DNA from: Halomonas maura
GTDB lineage: Bacteria; Pseudomonadota; Gammaproteobacteria; Pseudomonadales; Halomonadaceae
Length of the DNA: 64,000 bases
Assembly: GCF_030409305.1 (NCBI RefSeq)
Contig: NZ_JAUFPQ010000009.1
Span: 358,356 to 422,355 of the forward strand
Direction: 5' to 3'
The stretch's first letter is position 1; every line of letters begins with the position of its first letter. The notes beneath the pieces are model-generated. The model had not been told where the DNA came from. It saw only the letters and a list, made by a program, of their open reading frames with translations, and did no database searches. A program made the position numbers and the translations under genes. Shown here in pieces: positions 37,586-47,608 of this stretch.

Positions 37586-38875
37586 TCAGGGATCCGCGCG
37601 GCGGCCGATCCCGCGGTAGCACAGGCCCATGGAGGCCACGTGGGCCGGATCGTAGATGTTGCGTCCGTCCAGCAGCAGGCGGCCGGTCAACTGGCCCGCC
37701 AGGCGTGGCCAGTCGGGATTCCAGTAGGCCTTCCACTCGGTCACCAGCATCAGGGCGTCGGCCCCTTCGCTGGCCTCGAAGGGATCGCCATCGAACAGCT
37801 CGAGCAACGGATGCTCGCCGAGGCGCTCGCGCAAGGCGCCGATGGCCGCCGGATCATGCAGCCGGACCCGCACCCCCTGGGCCCAGAGCGCCCGCAGCAG
37901 GGTCAGTACCGGCGCATGGTCGATGCGCGCCGTGCCCGGCTTGAAGGCCGCCCCCCAGATCGCGACCACCCGCCCCTCCAGTCGGCCGTGGTAATGCGCC
38001 CAGAGCTTGCGGAACAGGGTTTCCTTCTTGTGCTCGTTGATGTCGACCACCTGGTCGAGCAGCGCCGAATGCCGGCCGCTGGCCGACTGCACGTCGGCCA
38101 GACGCATCAGGTCCCGGGAAAAGTTCGGACCGCCGAAGCCGCAGCCGGGGTACAGGTACTCGTAGCCGATACGGGTATCGGCCCCCATCCCCTGGCGGAC
38201 ATGCTCGACATCCACGCCGAGGGAGTCGGCCAGGCCGGCGATCTCGTTCATGTAGCTGATGCGGGTCGCCAGCATGCCGTTGATGGCCAGCTTGGTCAGT
38301 TCCGCCGCCCGACGCGGCATGCGCTGGAATACCTCGCGGCGGCGATTGAAGGCGCGCAACAGCTCGCGCACCTGATGCTCGGCGGCATCGTCATCGCAGC
38401 CCAGCAGCCAGCGTGACGGCCGGGTGAAGGCCTCCCAGGCGCGACCTTCCTCGAGCAGGTCGGCCAGCGCCACCGCATGGCGCCCGCCGAAGCCGGCTTC
38501 GAGCTGGTCGGTGTCGCCGACCGGAAAGGTCGAGTTGTTGATCAGCACCGCCTCGGGGGACAGCGCGGCACTCGCCTGCGCCACCGCCTCGGCGGCATCG
38601 CCACGCTGCTCGGGCGACAGGGCCAGCCACAGCACGTCGAACGCGGCCCCCTCGTCCGGGGTCTCGTCCGCCGCGAGGATGCGCAGGTGGCCCGTGGTCA
38701 TGGCCTCCTCGAGGCGCTCCTTGAGCTGTGGCTCGCTGGTCAGCCAGCCGCTCGCCGTCAGGGTGGTCCAGCCTTCGCTGGCATGGGGCCGCCAGACCAC
38801 GCTGTGTCCGACCCAGGACAGGGCCGCCGCCGCCGTGGCCGCGGCGAGTTCACTGCCGTGCACCAGTACCCGCAT
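37586..38875 (-). CDS. UDP-glucose dehydrogenase homolog lacking the catalytic cysteine
   Basis: A 429-aa protein with the three-domain architecture of nucleotide-sugar dehydrogenases: the central ELTKLAINGMLATRISYMNE and MGADTRIGYEYL, and the C-terminal WGAAFKPGTARIDHAP and LDGRNIYDP. The catalytic block, normally GFGGSCFPKD, reads GFGGPNFSRD, so the nucleophile cysteine is Asn251. The N-terminal NAD loop reads HGSELAAA instead of GxGxxG. It follows galU by 3 bp. Oxidation of UDP-glucose by the usual route looks impossible; a regulatory, structural or altered role is likely. Confidence 0.8.
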   Translation of the reverse strand: MRVLVHGSELAAATAAAALSWVGHSVVWRPHASEGWTTLTASGWLTSEPQLKERLEEAMTTGHLRILAADETPDEGAAFDVLWLALSPEQRGDAAEAVAQASAALSPEAVLINNSTFPVGDTDQLEAGFGGRHAVALADLLEEGRAWEAFTRPSRWLLGCDDDAAEHQVRELLRAFNRRREVFQRMPRRAAELTKLAINGMLATRISYMNEIAGLADSLGVDVEHVRQGMGADTRIGYEYLYPGCGFGGPNFSRDLMRLADVQSASGRHSALLDQVVDINEHKKETLFRKLWAHYHGRLEGRVVAIWGAAFKPGTARIDHAPVLTLLRALWAQGVRVRLHDPAAIGALRERLGEHPLLELFDGDPFEASEGADALMLVTEWKAYWNPDWPRLAGQLTGRLLLDGRNIYDPAHVASMGLCYRGIGRRADP

Positions 38876-38878
38876 GGC

Positions 38879-39769
38879 TCAGTCCTCGTGGCTGTAGCGG
38901 CTCAGCAGCTCGCGAAAGCCCTGGCCGTAACGCGGGTGACGGCGACCATAGGCGAGAATGGCCTCCAGGTAGCCGAGCTGATGGCCGCAGTCATAGGTGC
39001 GGCCGCGCATGCGCCAGGCATCCACGCCCTCTTCGCGACGCAGGGTCTCGATGGCATCGGTCAGCTGGATCTCGTTGCCGGCCCCGGGCGGGGTCTCGGC
39101 GAGCAGCGGGAAGATCCGCCCCGGCAGCACATAGCGCCCGATCACCGCCAGGTCGGAGGGCGACTCTTCCACCGCCGGCTTCTCGACGACGCCGGCCAGC
39201 GGGCAGCCTCCACCCGGCGCAGGCGGCTCGCCCTGGGGAGCGACGATGCCGTACTTGTAGACCAGCTCGTGGGGCACTTCCTCCACCATCAGCTGGCTGT
39301 GACCGGTCTGCTCGAAGGCCTCGAGCATGCCCGCCAGGTCGTTGCGCTCGAGGCCGGTGTCATCGACCAGCACGTCGGGCAGCAGCACCGCGAAGGGCTC
39401 ATCGTCGCCGATCACCGGACGGGCGCAGAGCACCGCGTGGCCGAGGCCCAGGGGCTCGGCCTGGCGCAGGCTGATGATATTGACGTCGTCGGGGACGATC
39501 GAGCGCAGCTCCTCGAGCAGCTCCTCCTTGCCCTTGGCCTCGAGGCTGGCCTCGAGCTCGAAATGCTTGTCGAAATGGTTCTCGATGGCGCTCTTGCTGC
39601 CATGCGTCACCAGCACGATATCGCGGATACCGGCCTCGACGGCCTCCTGCACCACGTACTGGATCACCGGTCGGTCGACGATGGTGATCATTTCCTTGGG
39701 AATCGCCTTCGAGGCGGGCAGGCAACGAGTTCCGAAGCCGGCGACGGGCAGAACTGCCTTGCGGATCAT
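38879..39769 (-). CDS. galU: UTP-glucose-1-phosphate uridylyltransferase
   Basis: Makes UDP-glucose from UTP and glucose-1-phosphate. The 296-aa enzyme carries the nucleotide-binding VAGFGTRCLPASKAIPKEM and later VEKPAVEESPSDLAVIGRY. The start at 39769 (MIRKAVLPVAG) has AGGGA 7 bases upstream; an ATG 18 bases further up is possible. It is followed directly by the degenerate dehydrogenase gene. Confidence 0.95.
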   Translation of the reverse strand: MIRKAVLPVAGFGTRCLPASKAIPKEMITIVDRPVIQYVVQEAVEAGIRDIVLVTHGSKSAIENHFDKHFELEASLEAKGKEELLEELRSIVPDDVNIISLRQAEPLGLGHAVLCARPVIGDDEPFAVLLPDVLVDDTGLERNDLAGMLEAFEQTGHSQLMVEEVPHELVYKYGIVAPQGEPPAPGGGCPLAGVVEKPAVEESPSDLAVIGRYVLPGRIFPLLAETPPGAGNEIQLTDAIETLRREEGVDAWRMRGRTYDCGHQLGYLEAILAYGRRHPRYGQGFRELLSRYSHED

Positions 39770-39917
39770 GGTGCGGGTCCCTGTCATCTCAATGCCGAAT
39801 GGGTCCCGGGGCCAGGACGATGGGAATGCGCTCCCGGGAATGCGTAGAATAGACATGATACCGAACGAGGCCGACCCTGCCACCGTGGCAGAGCGGCGAC
39901 ACCTACGGAGACGATAG

Positions 39918-40643
39918 ATGACGGCAAGCCAGTCGCAACCGGGCAATGTCGACCAGGCGGAGATCGCCAAGTTCGAGGCCCTGGCCGACCGCTGGTGGGA
40001 CATGCATGGCGAGTTCAAGCCGCTGCACGACATCAACCCCCTGCGCCTCGACTTCATCGATGCGCGCTCGGGCCTGGCGGGACGCCGGGTGATCGACGTG
40101 GGCTGTGGCGGGGGCATCCTCGCCGAGGCCATGGCCCATCGCGGCGCCGAGGTCATCGGCATCGACCTGGGCGAGGCCCCGCTGGCCGTGGCCCGCCTGC
40201 ACGCCGCGGAGGCCGGCGTGGCGGTGGACTACCGGTGCATCAGCGTGGAGGAGATGGCCGACGCCCATGCCGGCGAGTTCGAGGTGGTGACCTGCCTGGA
40301 AATGCTCGAGCATGTCCCCGATCCGGCCTCCGTGGTGCGGGCCTGTGCCCGCCTGGTCAAGCCGGGCGGCCAGGTGTTCTTCTCGACCCTGAACCGCAAT
40401 CCCAAGGCCTACGCCCTGGCGGTGCTGGGGGCCGAGTACCTGCTGCGCATGCTGCCGCGGGGCACCCATGACTACGCCAAGTTCATCCGCCCGTCGGAGC
40501 TCGCCGCCTGGTGCCGCGAGGCGGGGCTCGAGGTGTGCGAGCAGAACGGCCTGACCTACCAGCCCCTGAGCCGTCGCTACCGCCTGTCGGCGACCGATGT
40601 CTCGGTCAACTACCTGATGCACTGTCGCCGGGAGACGACATGA
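39918..40643 (+). CDS. ubiG: Ubiquinone biosynthesis O-methyltransferase UbiG
   Basis: Performs both O-methylation steps of ubiquinone synthesis with SAM. The 241-aa protein has the UbiG N-terminal [22 protein letters not shown] motif [17 protein letters not shown], and the later MLEHVPDP and [12 protein letters not shown]. The stop overlaps the next gene's ATG (ATGA), so the two are coupled. Confidence 0.96.
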   Translation: MTASQSQPGNVDQAEIAKFEALADRWWDMHGEFKPLHDINPLRLDFIDARSGLAGRRVIDVGCGGGILAEAMAHRGAEVIGIDLGEAPLAVARLHAAEAGVAVDYRCISVEEMADAHAGEFEVVTCLEMLEHVPDPASVVRACARLVKPGGQVFFSTLNRNPKAYALAVLGAEYLLRMLPRGTHDYAKFIRPSELAAWCREAGLEVCEQNGLTYQPLSRRYRLSATDVSVNYLMHCRRETT

Positions 40644-41323
40644 CACCGCCCCTCCCTTCGGCCCTGCTGTTCGACCTCGATGGCACCCTGGTGGATACCG
40701 CGCCCGACCTGGCCCGCGCCACCAATGCCCTGCGCGCCCATCACGGCCTGTCGGCGCTGCCCTATCCGGTGATCCGCGCCCAGGTCTCCAACGGCGGCAG
40801 CGCCCTGGTGACCCTGGCGCTCGGGTTCGACAAGGCCCACCCCGAGCACCAGGCGGCCCGCGACTTCCTGCTGGCGGCCTATGGGGAGGCGCTGGCCGTG
40901 GACAGCCGCGTCTTCCCTCCGCTGGAGCGCCTGCTGGCGGGCTGGAGCGGCGCCGGGCGCCCCTGGGGCATCGTCACCAACAAGCCCCGGGCCTACGCCG
41001 CCCCGCTGGTTCGCGAGCTCGGCCTGGCCCCGGGAACGCTGCTCTGCGCCGATGACCTGCCGGTCAAGAAGCCCGATCCGGCCCCGCTCCACGAGGCCGC
41101 CCGAAGGCTCGCCGTGGCGGCCTCGGCCTGCTGGTACATCGGCGACCACGTGCGTGACATGCAGGCCGCCCGGGCCGCCGGCATGACTGCCGTGGCGGTG
41201 GGCTATGGCTATCTCGAGGAAGAGGACGACTATCGGCAGTGGCCGGCCGACCTGTGGTTCGATACGGCCGAGGTGCTGGTAGCGGCACTGCTCGGGCACC
41301 GCGGGGGCGCCCCAGCGCCCTGA
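40640..41323 (+). CDS. mupP: HAD phosphatase, probable N-acetylmuramic acid 6-phosphate phosphatase MupP
   Basis: A 227-aa HAD hydrolase with motif [14 protein letters not shown], motif II IVTNKP, the Lys in KKPDP and motif [14 protein letters not shown]. Such proteins are often annotated as phosphoglycolate phosphatase. In Pseudomonas the enzyme coupled to ubiG and close to yciK is MupP of the cell-wall recycling pathway; the same neighbours occur here, so MupP is favoured. It overlaps ubiG by 4 bp. Confidence 0.85.
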   Translation: MTPPLPSALLFDLDGTLVDTAPDLARATNALRAHHGLSALPYPVIRAQVSNGGSALVTLALGFDKAHPEHQAARDFLLAAYGEALAVDSRVFPPLERLLAGWSGAGRPWGIVTNKPRAYAAPLVRELGLAPGTLLCADDLPVKKPDPAPLHEAARRLAVAASACWYIGDHVRDMQAARAAGMTAVAVGYGYLEEEDDYRQWPADLWFDTAEVLVAALLGHRGGAPAP

Positions 41324-41458
41324 CGCCTGGCGGTCAGACCGAAGGAGAGCAACACTACAAGACAGGGTCTCGCCGAGCCGCGGGGGCTTCCTGCACCGCG
41401 ACGTGGAAGCGTCCGCCGCTGGCACCATGGCCGCGATCAGGGCGTTCACGAGGTAGGC

Positions 41459-42319
41459 GTGATGAGGAAGCGCTGCCCGCACTGCCAGAGCTTCAGCGTC
41501 GTCAGATTGCGGCGGCCCCTCTGGAAACGCCTCGCCAGGCGCCCCCATCGCTATGCCTGCATCGATTGCGGGGCCAGCGTCCAGCGGGATGAGGCCCTGA
41601 CCGTGGGGGAGGCCTGGTGTCGCGACGCCCTGCAGGATCCGCGCCCCGCGCATTCGGCGGCGCCGGGCCGCCAGCACGCCGCACGACCGGAAGAGGCCAG
41701 GGCCGGCGCCCCGCCGCCCTCCCGCCCGAGGCCGATATCGACACTGTTGAGATGGCTGGGCAGGGCGCCGATCCGAGTCTGGGTCATCAAGCAGATCGAT
41801 GACGACATCCTGCATCTCTGTGGTATCGGTACCCCGCATGGCGAGCAGAGACGAAGGGCCGTCATCGAGGCACTGGCCAGGGGCGTGTATCGAAGCGGCA
41901 TCCGCATCGGTCAGACCGGGCCGGTGCTCAACAGCCGTCTCTTCCAGGCCCTGGTTCCCCTCGAGGCGTTGCGGCTCGAGCAGGGCTCCGCCGCGCTCTG
42001 GCAGGGTCGTCGCTGGCGGGTCTCACGAGTGCCAGCGCGCTGCTGGACATACGAGGGTCGCCTCGTCGCCCATCCTGCCCTTCTCGATAGTCGCGCGGGC
42101 TGGATCAGCAGCGAAGATGTCTCCACCCTCCGCGACAGCATAACACCCTGCTATACCCCGCCGGGCATGGTCGAGTTCAAGTGCGGCGCCGCCAGGGGAG
42201 ATCCGCTTGCCTATAAAGCACCTTGTGCGCGCCGTGACAATCAGCAAGGGGCGGGTGGGCGCCCGTCCCCTGATCACGGCTTGCCCGCCGCCCATCCCGA
42301 CAGGAGCGATCCCGAGTAA
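41459..42319 (+). CDS. Unknown protein with N-terminal zinc ribbon
   Basis: A 286-aa protein that I do not recognise. The first 40 residues hold a probable zinc ribbon, CPHC (7-10) and CIDC about 25 residues later. A low-complexity Pro/Ala/Arg linker follows (about 60-95), then a region of mixed helices and strands (RVWVIKQIDDDILHLCGIG, then TYEGRLVAHPALLDSRAGWI). The ATG pair at 41459/41462 makes the exact start ambiguous. It interrupts the ubiG-mupP-yciK neighbourhood and may be an insertion specific to this lineage. The C-terminal 40 residues look like read-through sequence. Confidence 0.55.
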   Translation: MMRKRCPHCQSFSVVRLRRPLWKRLARRPHRYACIDCGASVQRDEALTVGEAWCRDALQDPRPAHSAAPGRQHAARPEEARAGAPPPSRPRPISTLLRWLGRAPIRVWVIKQIDDDILHLCGIGTPHGEQRRRAVIEALARGVYRSGIRIGQTGPVLNSRLFQALVPLEALRLEQGSAALWQGRRWRVSRVPARCWTYEGRLVAHPALLDSRAGWISSEDVSTLRDSITPCYTPPGMVEFKCGAARGDPLAYKAPCARRDNQQGAGGRPSPDHGLPAAHPDRSDPE

Positions 42320-42373
42320 TGGCGGGTGCCGCGCGGCAAGCGGCGAAGGCAAGCACCGCGACGCGCAGGACCG

Positions 42374-43135
42374 TCAGGAGCTGGCTGGCTGGGCATCGAA
42401 CCGCTCGCCATTGTGCCCGCGACTGTCGGGGCCCATCAGCCACAGGTAGGTCGGCATGATGTCCTCCGCGGCGCGCAGGCTCATCGGGTCTTCCGCCGGA
42501 TAGGCGCTCTTGCGCATGGCGGTACGAGTGGCGCCGGGGTTGAGGCTGTTCACCCGCAGGCTGCCCAGGTGTTCGACCTCCTCGGCCAGCACCTCGACGA
42601 AGCCCTCGGTGGCGAATTTCGACACCGCATAGGCCCCCCAGTAGGCGCGTCCGCGACGGCCCACCGAGGACGAGGTGAAGATCACCGAAGCATCCCTGGA
42701 GGCGGTCAGCAACGGCAACAGCGCCTGGGTCATCCAGATCGGGCCGTTGATGTTGACCTGCATCACCTGTTCCCAGAGCTCGGGATTGTACTGCTCGAAG
42801 GGAGTGATGCGGCCCAGCAGGCCGGCGTTGTGCAGGATACCGTCCAGGCGGCCGAACTCCTTGTCCAGGGTCTCGGCCATGTCATGGAAGTCCTTGAGGC
42901 TGGCGCCCTCGAAGTTGAGGGGGAAGATCGCCGGCTGCGGCAGGCCCTCGGCCTCGATCTCATCGTAGACCGCCTCGAGCTTGGCGATGGTTCGGCCCAG
43001 CAGGATCACCGTGGCGCCATGCCGGGCGAAGCTCAGGGCGGCGGCGCGCCCGATGCCATCGCCGGCCCCGGTCACCAGGATCACCCGATCGGCGAGCAGG
43101 TCGCCGGGCGGGACATAGTCGATCTTGCAGCGCAT
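42374..43135 (-). CDS. yciK: Short-chain dehydrogenase YciK
   Basis: A 253-aa SDR oxidoreductase with the NAD(P) loop VTGAGDGIGRAAA, the structural LHNAGLL motif, catalytic Ser in IFTSSSVG and the YAVSK dyad. YciK homologs are widely conserved but their substrate is not established. The start gives MRCKIDYVPPGDLLADRVI, typical of the family. It lies 10 bp downstream of cpoB on the same strand. Confidence 0.9.
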   Translation of the reverse strand: MRCKIDYVPPGDLLADRVILVTGAGDGIGRAAALSFARHGATVILLGRTIAKLEAVYDEIEAEGLPQPAIFPLNFEGASLKDFHDMAETLDKEFGRLDGILHNAGLLGRITPFEQYNPELWEQVMQVNINGPIWMTQALLPLLTASRDASVIFTSSSVGRRGRAYWGAYAVSKFATEGFVEVLAEEVEHLGSLRVNSLNPGATRTAMRKSAYPAEDPMSLRAAEDIMPTYLWLMGPDSRGHNGERFDAQPASS

Positions 43136-43145
43136 CACGGCTCCT

Positions 43146-44000
43146 CTAGTTGCCCGACTGGCGCAGGAAGTCGCCGGCGAGGTTGGCGGCACTGCTGTCC
43201 GGGTACTGGTCACGCACCCGCTCGAGCAGTTCGCGGCTGGCATCCGGTTCGCCCTGGCGCGCCTTCAGCAGACCCAGCTTGTAGAGGGTGTCCGGGACCT
43301 TGCTGCTGTCGGGAAAGTCCTCGAGGACGCGGCGGAAGGCCGCCTCGGCCGGCTCCAGCTCGGAGGCCGCGGAATGCAGCTCGCCCAGCCAGTAGTAGGC
43401 ATTGCCGGTCAGCTGGCTGTCGGGATGCTCGGCGACGAAGGCCTCGAAGGCCTGGGTGGCCGCCGCGAACTCCCGCGCCTGGACCTTGGCGAAGGCGGCC
43501 TGGTAGGCCGACCGGGCCGCGGCATCGCCGCCACCGGTCGAGGCCCGCTGGCGGGTCTCCCCGGCCGCGTCCTGGGGGCCCTGCTGGCGCCCGCTGCCAC
43601 CGGCCGCGCCCTGGGGTCCCTGCTGGCTACCCCTGCCACCAGACGCGTCTTGCGGGCCGCGACTGCCGCCCGCGGCCAGGCGGTCCTCGATGTCCATGTA
43701 CTGCTGGCGGGTCTGTCGGCGCAGCTGCTCGAGCTGGTAGCGCAACTCCTCCACCTGGCCACGCAATCGGCGGAGCTCTTCCTGGTTGCGCTGTACCTCA
43801 TTGAACAGCAACAGGCGTCCCCCCGCCTCCTCGCGGGTGGTCGCCTGCTCGTAGAAGCTGCCGCCGCCGGAGCCGCCGGCGCCAAAGGCGCCGCCGGAGA
43901 GATCCTCCACTACCGGCTGCTGGGCCAGCGCAGGCACCGTCAGGACCAACGGGAGCCCCAGGGCCCCCGCCTTGCACAGTCGTTTCAGACCCTGTGTCAT
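43146..44000 (-). CDS. cpoB: Cell division coordinator CpoB (YbgF)
   Basis: A periplasmic partner of the Tol-Pal system that links outer-membrane constriction with peptidoglycan synthesis. The 284-aa protein has a signal peptide (CKAGALGLPLVLTVPALAQQ), a trimerising coiled coil (about 62-102), a low-complexity Gly/Gln linker made of GPQGAAGGSG-like units, and C-terminal TPR repeats (about 165-280; NAYYWLGELHSAASELEPAE). It is the last Tol gene, 37 bp after pal. Confidence 0.92.
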   Translation of the reverse strand: MTQGLKRLCKAGALGLPLVLTVPALAQQPVVEDLSGGAFGAGGSGGGSFYEQATTREEAGGRLLLFNEVQRNQEELRRLRGQVEELRYQLEQLRRQTRQQYMDIEDRLAAGGSRGPQDASGGRGSQQGPQGAAGGSGRQQGPQDAAGETRQRASTGGGDAAARSAYQAAFAKVQAREFAAATQAFEAFVAEHPDSQLTGNAYYWLGELHSAASELEPAEAAFRRVLEDFPDSSKVPDTLYKLGLLKARQGEPDASRELLERVRDQYPDSSAANLAGDFLRQSGN

Positions 44001-44037
44001 CGCTTGCTCCCTGTCGAGGTTGAAGCCGGGCTCAGGC

Positions 44038-44586
44038 TCAGTAGGCGAAGACGACCCGACGGTTCTGGGCATAGGCTTCCTCGTTGCCGCCGCGGGCCGC
44101 CGGGCGCTCTTCGCCGTAGCTGACGACTTCCACCTGGGATGGCGAGACGCCCTGGACGCTCAGGAAGCGTTCCACGGCGCCGGCACGACGCTCGCCCAGC
44201 GCGAGGTTGTACTCGCGGGTGCCGCGCTCGTCGGTGTGGCCCTGCAGCACGACGCTGGCATCCGGGTTGCCCTGCAGGAACCGGGCGTGGGACTCGAGCA
44301 CGGACTGGAACTCGGGGCGGATCGCATCGCTGTCGTAGGCGAAATAGATGGTGCGCACCTCGGGGATCCGCGCACCGGCCATCTGGCCGGCGCCCTCGCC
44401 CAGACCGCTGCCACTCATCTGACCGCTGCTGCCGGCACCCCCGGCCCCCCCGGCGCCACCGGCACCATTGCCGCCCGCGATGCCATCCATGGATCCTTCC
44501 TGGGTGCCGCCACCGCTGGAACAGCCTGCCATGACGGCCAGCGACACGGCGACGGACAGAGAGCGGACATAGGGCTTGAGTTGCAT
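44038..44586 (-). CDS. pal: Peptidoglycan-associated lipoprotein Pal
   Basis: An outer-membrane lipoprotein binding peptidoglycan and TolB. The 182-aa protein has lipobox VMAGC and an OmpA-type domain (about 80-182) with the peptidoglycan-binding GHTDERGTREYNLALGERR and NRRVVF at the end. Between them is an unusually Gly/Ala-rich linker of GAGGAGG type. The ATG at 44586 follows AAGGAG. Confidence 0.96.
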   Translation of the reverse strand: MQLKPYVRSLSVAVSLAVMAGCSSGGGTQEGSMDGIAGGNGAGGAGGAGGAGSSGQMSGSGLGEGAGQMAGARIPEVRTIYFAYDSDAIRPEFQSVLESHARFLQGNPDASVVLQGHTDERGTREYNLALGERRAGAVERFLSVQGVSPSQVEVVSYGEERPAARGGNEEAYAQNRRVVFAY

Positions 44587-44609
44587 CGTAAGACTCCTTG
44601 CGTGAGACA

Positions 44610-45899
44610 TCAGTTCAGGAAAGGCGACCAGGCGGGCTCGCGCACGTCACCCTGGGCCGCGGGCAGACGGAAGGACGCGCGCCCATCCGCGGTCACGGCC
44701 CCCAGCACCCCGTTGCCTCCCTGCTGGGTGGCGAAGATTACCATGGTGCCATTGGGCGCGACACTGGGCGATTCCGACTGGCCGCTCTCGCTCAGTTCGA
44801 CGAGGCGTCCGCTGTCCAGATCCTGGCGAGCGACCTGGTAGCCGTTGCCTCCGCGATGGATCAGGAAGATGGACTCGCCGTCCGGTGAAAAGCGCCCACG
44901 GGCATTGTAGTTGCCGGTGAAGGTCAGTCGCTCGGGACTGGCGCCGCCCAGTGCCTGACGATAGATCTGCGGGCCGCCGCTGCGATCCGAGGTGTAGATC
45001 AGGCTACCCCCGTCCGGCGCCCAGGCGGGCTCGGTCTCGATGCTGGAGCCACTGGTGACCCGCTCGAGGTTGCGCGACCCGATATCCATGACATAGATGT
45101 CCGGCTGACCATCCTTGGACAGCGCCATGGCCAGGCGTCGCCCATCCGGCGACCAGGCCGGCGCGCTGTTGAGGCCCTCGAAGGAGGTGACCTGCGCCCG
45201 ACGGCCGCTGGCCACTTCCTGCACGTAGATCGCCGGTCGGCCGGACTCGAAGGAGACATAGGCCAGCTTGCGGCCGTCCGGCGACCAGTCCGGCGACATG
45301 ATCGGCTCGTCGGAGCTCAGCACCTGCTTGCTGTTGCGCCCGTCGGCATCGGCGACGAACAGCTGGTAGGACGTCTGATCCCCCACGCCCTGGGAGGTGA
45401 CATAGGCGACGCGGGTCGAGAAGGCACCGCGAATGCCGGTGATCTCCTCGAAGATCTTGTCGCTGATGCGGTGCGCCGCGGCACGCAGCTGGCTGTCGTT
45501 GGCGGTCAGCACCTCACCGAGCAGTCGCGAGCCATCGCTGACGTCCATCAGCTCGTAGCGGATCTCGACCCGGCCGGCCTCGCGGCGGACCCGCCCGACC
45601 ACCAGATAGCGGGTGTCCAGGGCCTGCCAGTCACCGAACTTGACCTCATCGCCGCTCGAAGGGGTGGCGAACATGGCCTCCCGCTCGAGGGGGGCGAAGT
45701 AGCCACTGCGCTCCAGGTCGTCGGCGACGACCTGGGCCAGGTCGACGGGCAACTGGCCACCCTCGGCGGCGAAGGGCACCACCGCGATGGGCGTGGCCTG
45801 CTCGTTGCCGCGGGTAATGTCGATGGTCAGTTCGGCCTGGACGAGCGGCGCACAGAACAGCAGCGCGGCCGCCAACCAGGTAGTCATCAAGGCTCTCAT
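44610..45899 (-). CDS. tolB: Tol-Pal system protein TolB
   Basis: A periplasmic beta-propeller protein. The 429 aa include a signal peptide ([19 protein letters not shown]), an N-terminal domain (about 25-160) and a six-bladed propeller with repeated [19 protein letters not shown] strands. Its ATG overlaps the tolA stop (ATGA), so it is translationally coupled. Confidence 0.96.
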   Translation of the reverse strand: MRALMTTWLAAALLFCAPLVQAELTIDITRGNEQATPIAVVPFAAEGGQLPVDLAQVVADDLERSGYFAPLEREAMFATPSSGDEVKFGDWQALDTRYLVVGRVRREAGRVEIRYELMDVSDGSRLLGEVLTANDSQLRAAAHRISDKIFEEITGIRGAFSTRVAYVTSQGVGDQTSYQLFVADADGRNSKQVLSSDEPIMSPDWSPDGRKLAYVSFESGRPAIYVQEVASGRRAQVTSFEGLNSAPAWSPDGRRLAMALSKDGQPDIYVMDIGSRNLERVTSGSSIETEPAWAPDGGSLIYTSDRSGGPQIYRQALGGASPERLTFTGNYNARGRFSPDGESIFLIHRGGNGYQVARQDLDSGRLVELSESGQSESPSVAPNGTMVIFATQQGGNGVLGAVTADGRASFRLPAAQGDVREPAWSPFLN

Positions 45900-47146
45900 C
45901 AGCGGATATCCCCCGGTTTGAATCTGAGATTGAATTCTCGGTACTGACGCTGCACCGATGAAGGTAGCTCACGCAGTTCGGCGAAGGGCGCCGCGGCCCT
46001 GACCGCCTGGAGCGCCGAGCGGTCGAAGGCGCTGTCGCCGCTACTGCGGCCGATGCTGGCGGCGAACAGCTCCCCGGAGGGCCCCAGCCGCACCCGGATC
46101 TCGGCGGTGGCATTGCCGGTCACGTTGGGCGGAATCGCCCAGGCCTGCTCGACCGCCTGACGCACCAGGTTGATGAAGCCGTTGGCGGCCTCCTCGGCCT
46201 GGGCGCTGTTGGCCACGCTCTCCGATTCACCGGCGATGGCCTGGTCCAGTCCCTGCTGGGCCGCCTCCGCCGCGCGGCTCGCGGCTTCTTCCCGGCGGCG
46301 CTGCTCCTCGGCCTGGCGCTGACGTTCCGCCTCGGCCTCGCGCCGGCGCTGCTCCTCGGCCTGGCGCTGACGTTCCGCCTCGGCCTCGCGCTGGCGCTGC
46401 TCCTCGGCCTGGCGCTGACGTTCCGCCTCGGCCTCGCGCTGGCGCTGCTCCTCGGCCTCGCGCTGGCGCTGCTCCTCGGCCTCGCGCTGGCGCTGCTCCT
46501 CGGCCTCGCGCTGGCGTTGCTCCTCGGCCTCGCGCTGGCGTTGCTCCTCGGCCTCGCGCTGGCGCTGCTCCTCGGCCTCGCGCTGGCGCTGCTCCTCGGC
46601 CTCGCGCTGGCGCTGCTCCTCGGCCTCGCGCTGGCGTTGCACCTCGGCCTCGCGCTGGCGCTGCTCCTCGGCCTCGCGCTGGCGCTGCTCCTCGGCTTCG
46701 CGCTGGCGACGGGCCTCCTCCTCGGCCTGGCGCTGGCGTTCGGCCTCGCGCTCGGCCTCGGCGGCACGCCGCTCCGCCTCTTCGGAGGCCTGCTCGGCCA
46801 CCTGCCGCGCCGCTTCCCTCGCCTCGGCTTCGGCAGCCTGCTTTTCGGCCTGCTGAGCCTGGCGCTCCCGCTCGGCCTGTCTGGCCTCCTCCTCGGCCTG
46901 CTGGCGCGCCGCTTCTTCCTCGGCCTGCTTGGCCGCCTGGGCCGCGGACTTGGCCTCCTCGGCGCGCTGCGCCCGGTCGGTGGCGGTCTCGGTGCTGACC
47001 AGGGTGGCCTGGACGATGGACCGGTTCGGCGGTTCCTGCTCGGCCGCGGGAAAGCGGATCACGCTGATCACCAGGATCCCGAGATGCAGGGCAATGGCGA
47101 GCAACAGCGGCAGACCATAGCCCACGCGTCGTTGGTGTCTGGCCAT
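45899..47146 (-). CDS. tolA: Cell envelope integrity protein TolA
   Basis: A 415-aa inner-membrane protein linking TolQR to TolB/Pal. It has one N-terminal helix ([20 protein letters not shown]), a long alpha-helical rod (about 55-320) and a C-terminal domain (about 325-415; [20 protein letters not shown]). The rod includes about 12 copies of an 8-residue EEQRQREA unit and three of a 16-residue unit, so its length may vary. The ATG follows GAGGAG, 9 bp after tolR. Confidence 0.94.
   Translation of the reverse strand: MARHQRRVGYGLPLLLAIALHLGILVISVIRFPAAEQEPPNRSIVQATLVSTETATDRAQRAEEAKSAAQAAKQAEEEAARQQAEEEARQAERERQAQQAEKQAAEAEAREAARQVAEQASEEAERRAAEAEREAERQRQAEEEARRQREAEEQRQREAEEQRQREAEVQRQREAEEQRQREAEEQRQREAEEQRQREAEEQRQREAEEQRQREAEEQRQREAEEQRQREAEEQRQREAEAERQRQAEEQRQREAEAERQRQAEEQRRREAEAERQRQAEEQRRREEAASRAAEAAQQGLDQAIAGESESVANSAQAEEAANGFINLVRQAVEQAWAIPPNVTGNATAEIRVRLGPSGELFAASIGRSSGDSAFDRSALQAVRAAAPFAELRELPSSVQRQYREFNLRFKPGDIR
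46303..46712 (-). repeat. Tandem repeats within tolA
   Basis: The stretch 46432-46712 is a near-perfect 24-bp tandem array (about 12 units), each encoding one EEQRQREA unit. Next to it, about 46303-46446, are three 48-bp units that alternate [16 protein letters not shown]. Small variants (T for C, one GTG-like change giving EVQ) punctuate the array. Confidence 0.85.
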
Positions 47147-47155
47147 GGGCTCTCC

Positions 47156-47596
<441 letters not shown>

Positions 47597-47608
47597 GGCG
47601 TGTCTCCC

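Noticed and set aside
46303..46712. CRISPR-like array
   Set aside because: The 24-bp units are contiguous with no unique spacers and lie inside the coding frame of tolA.
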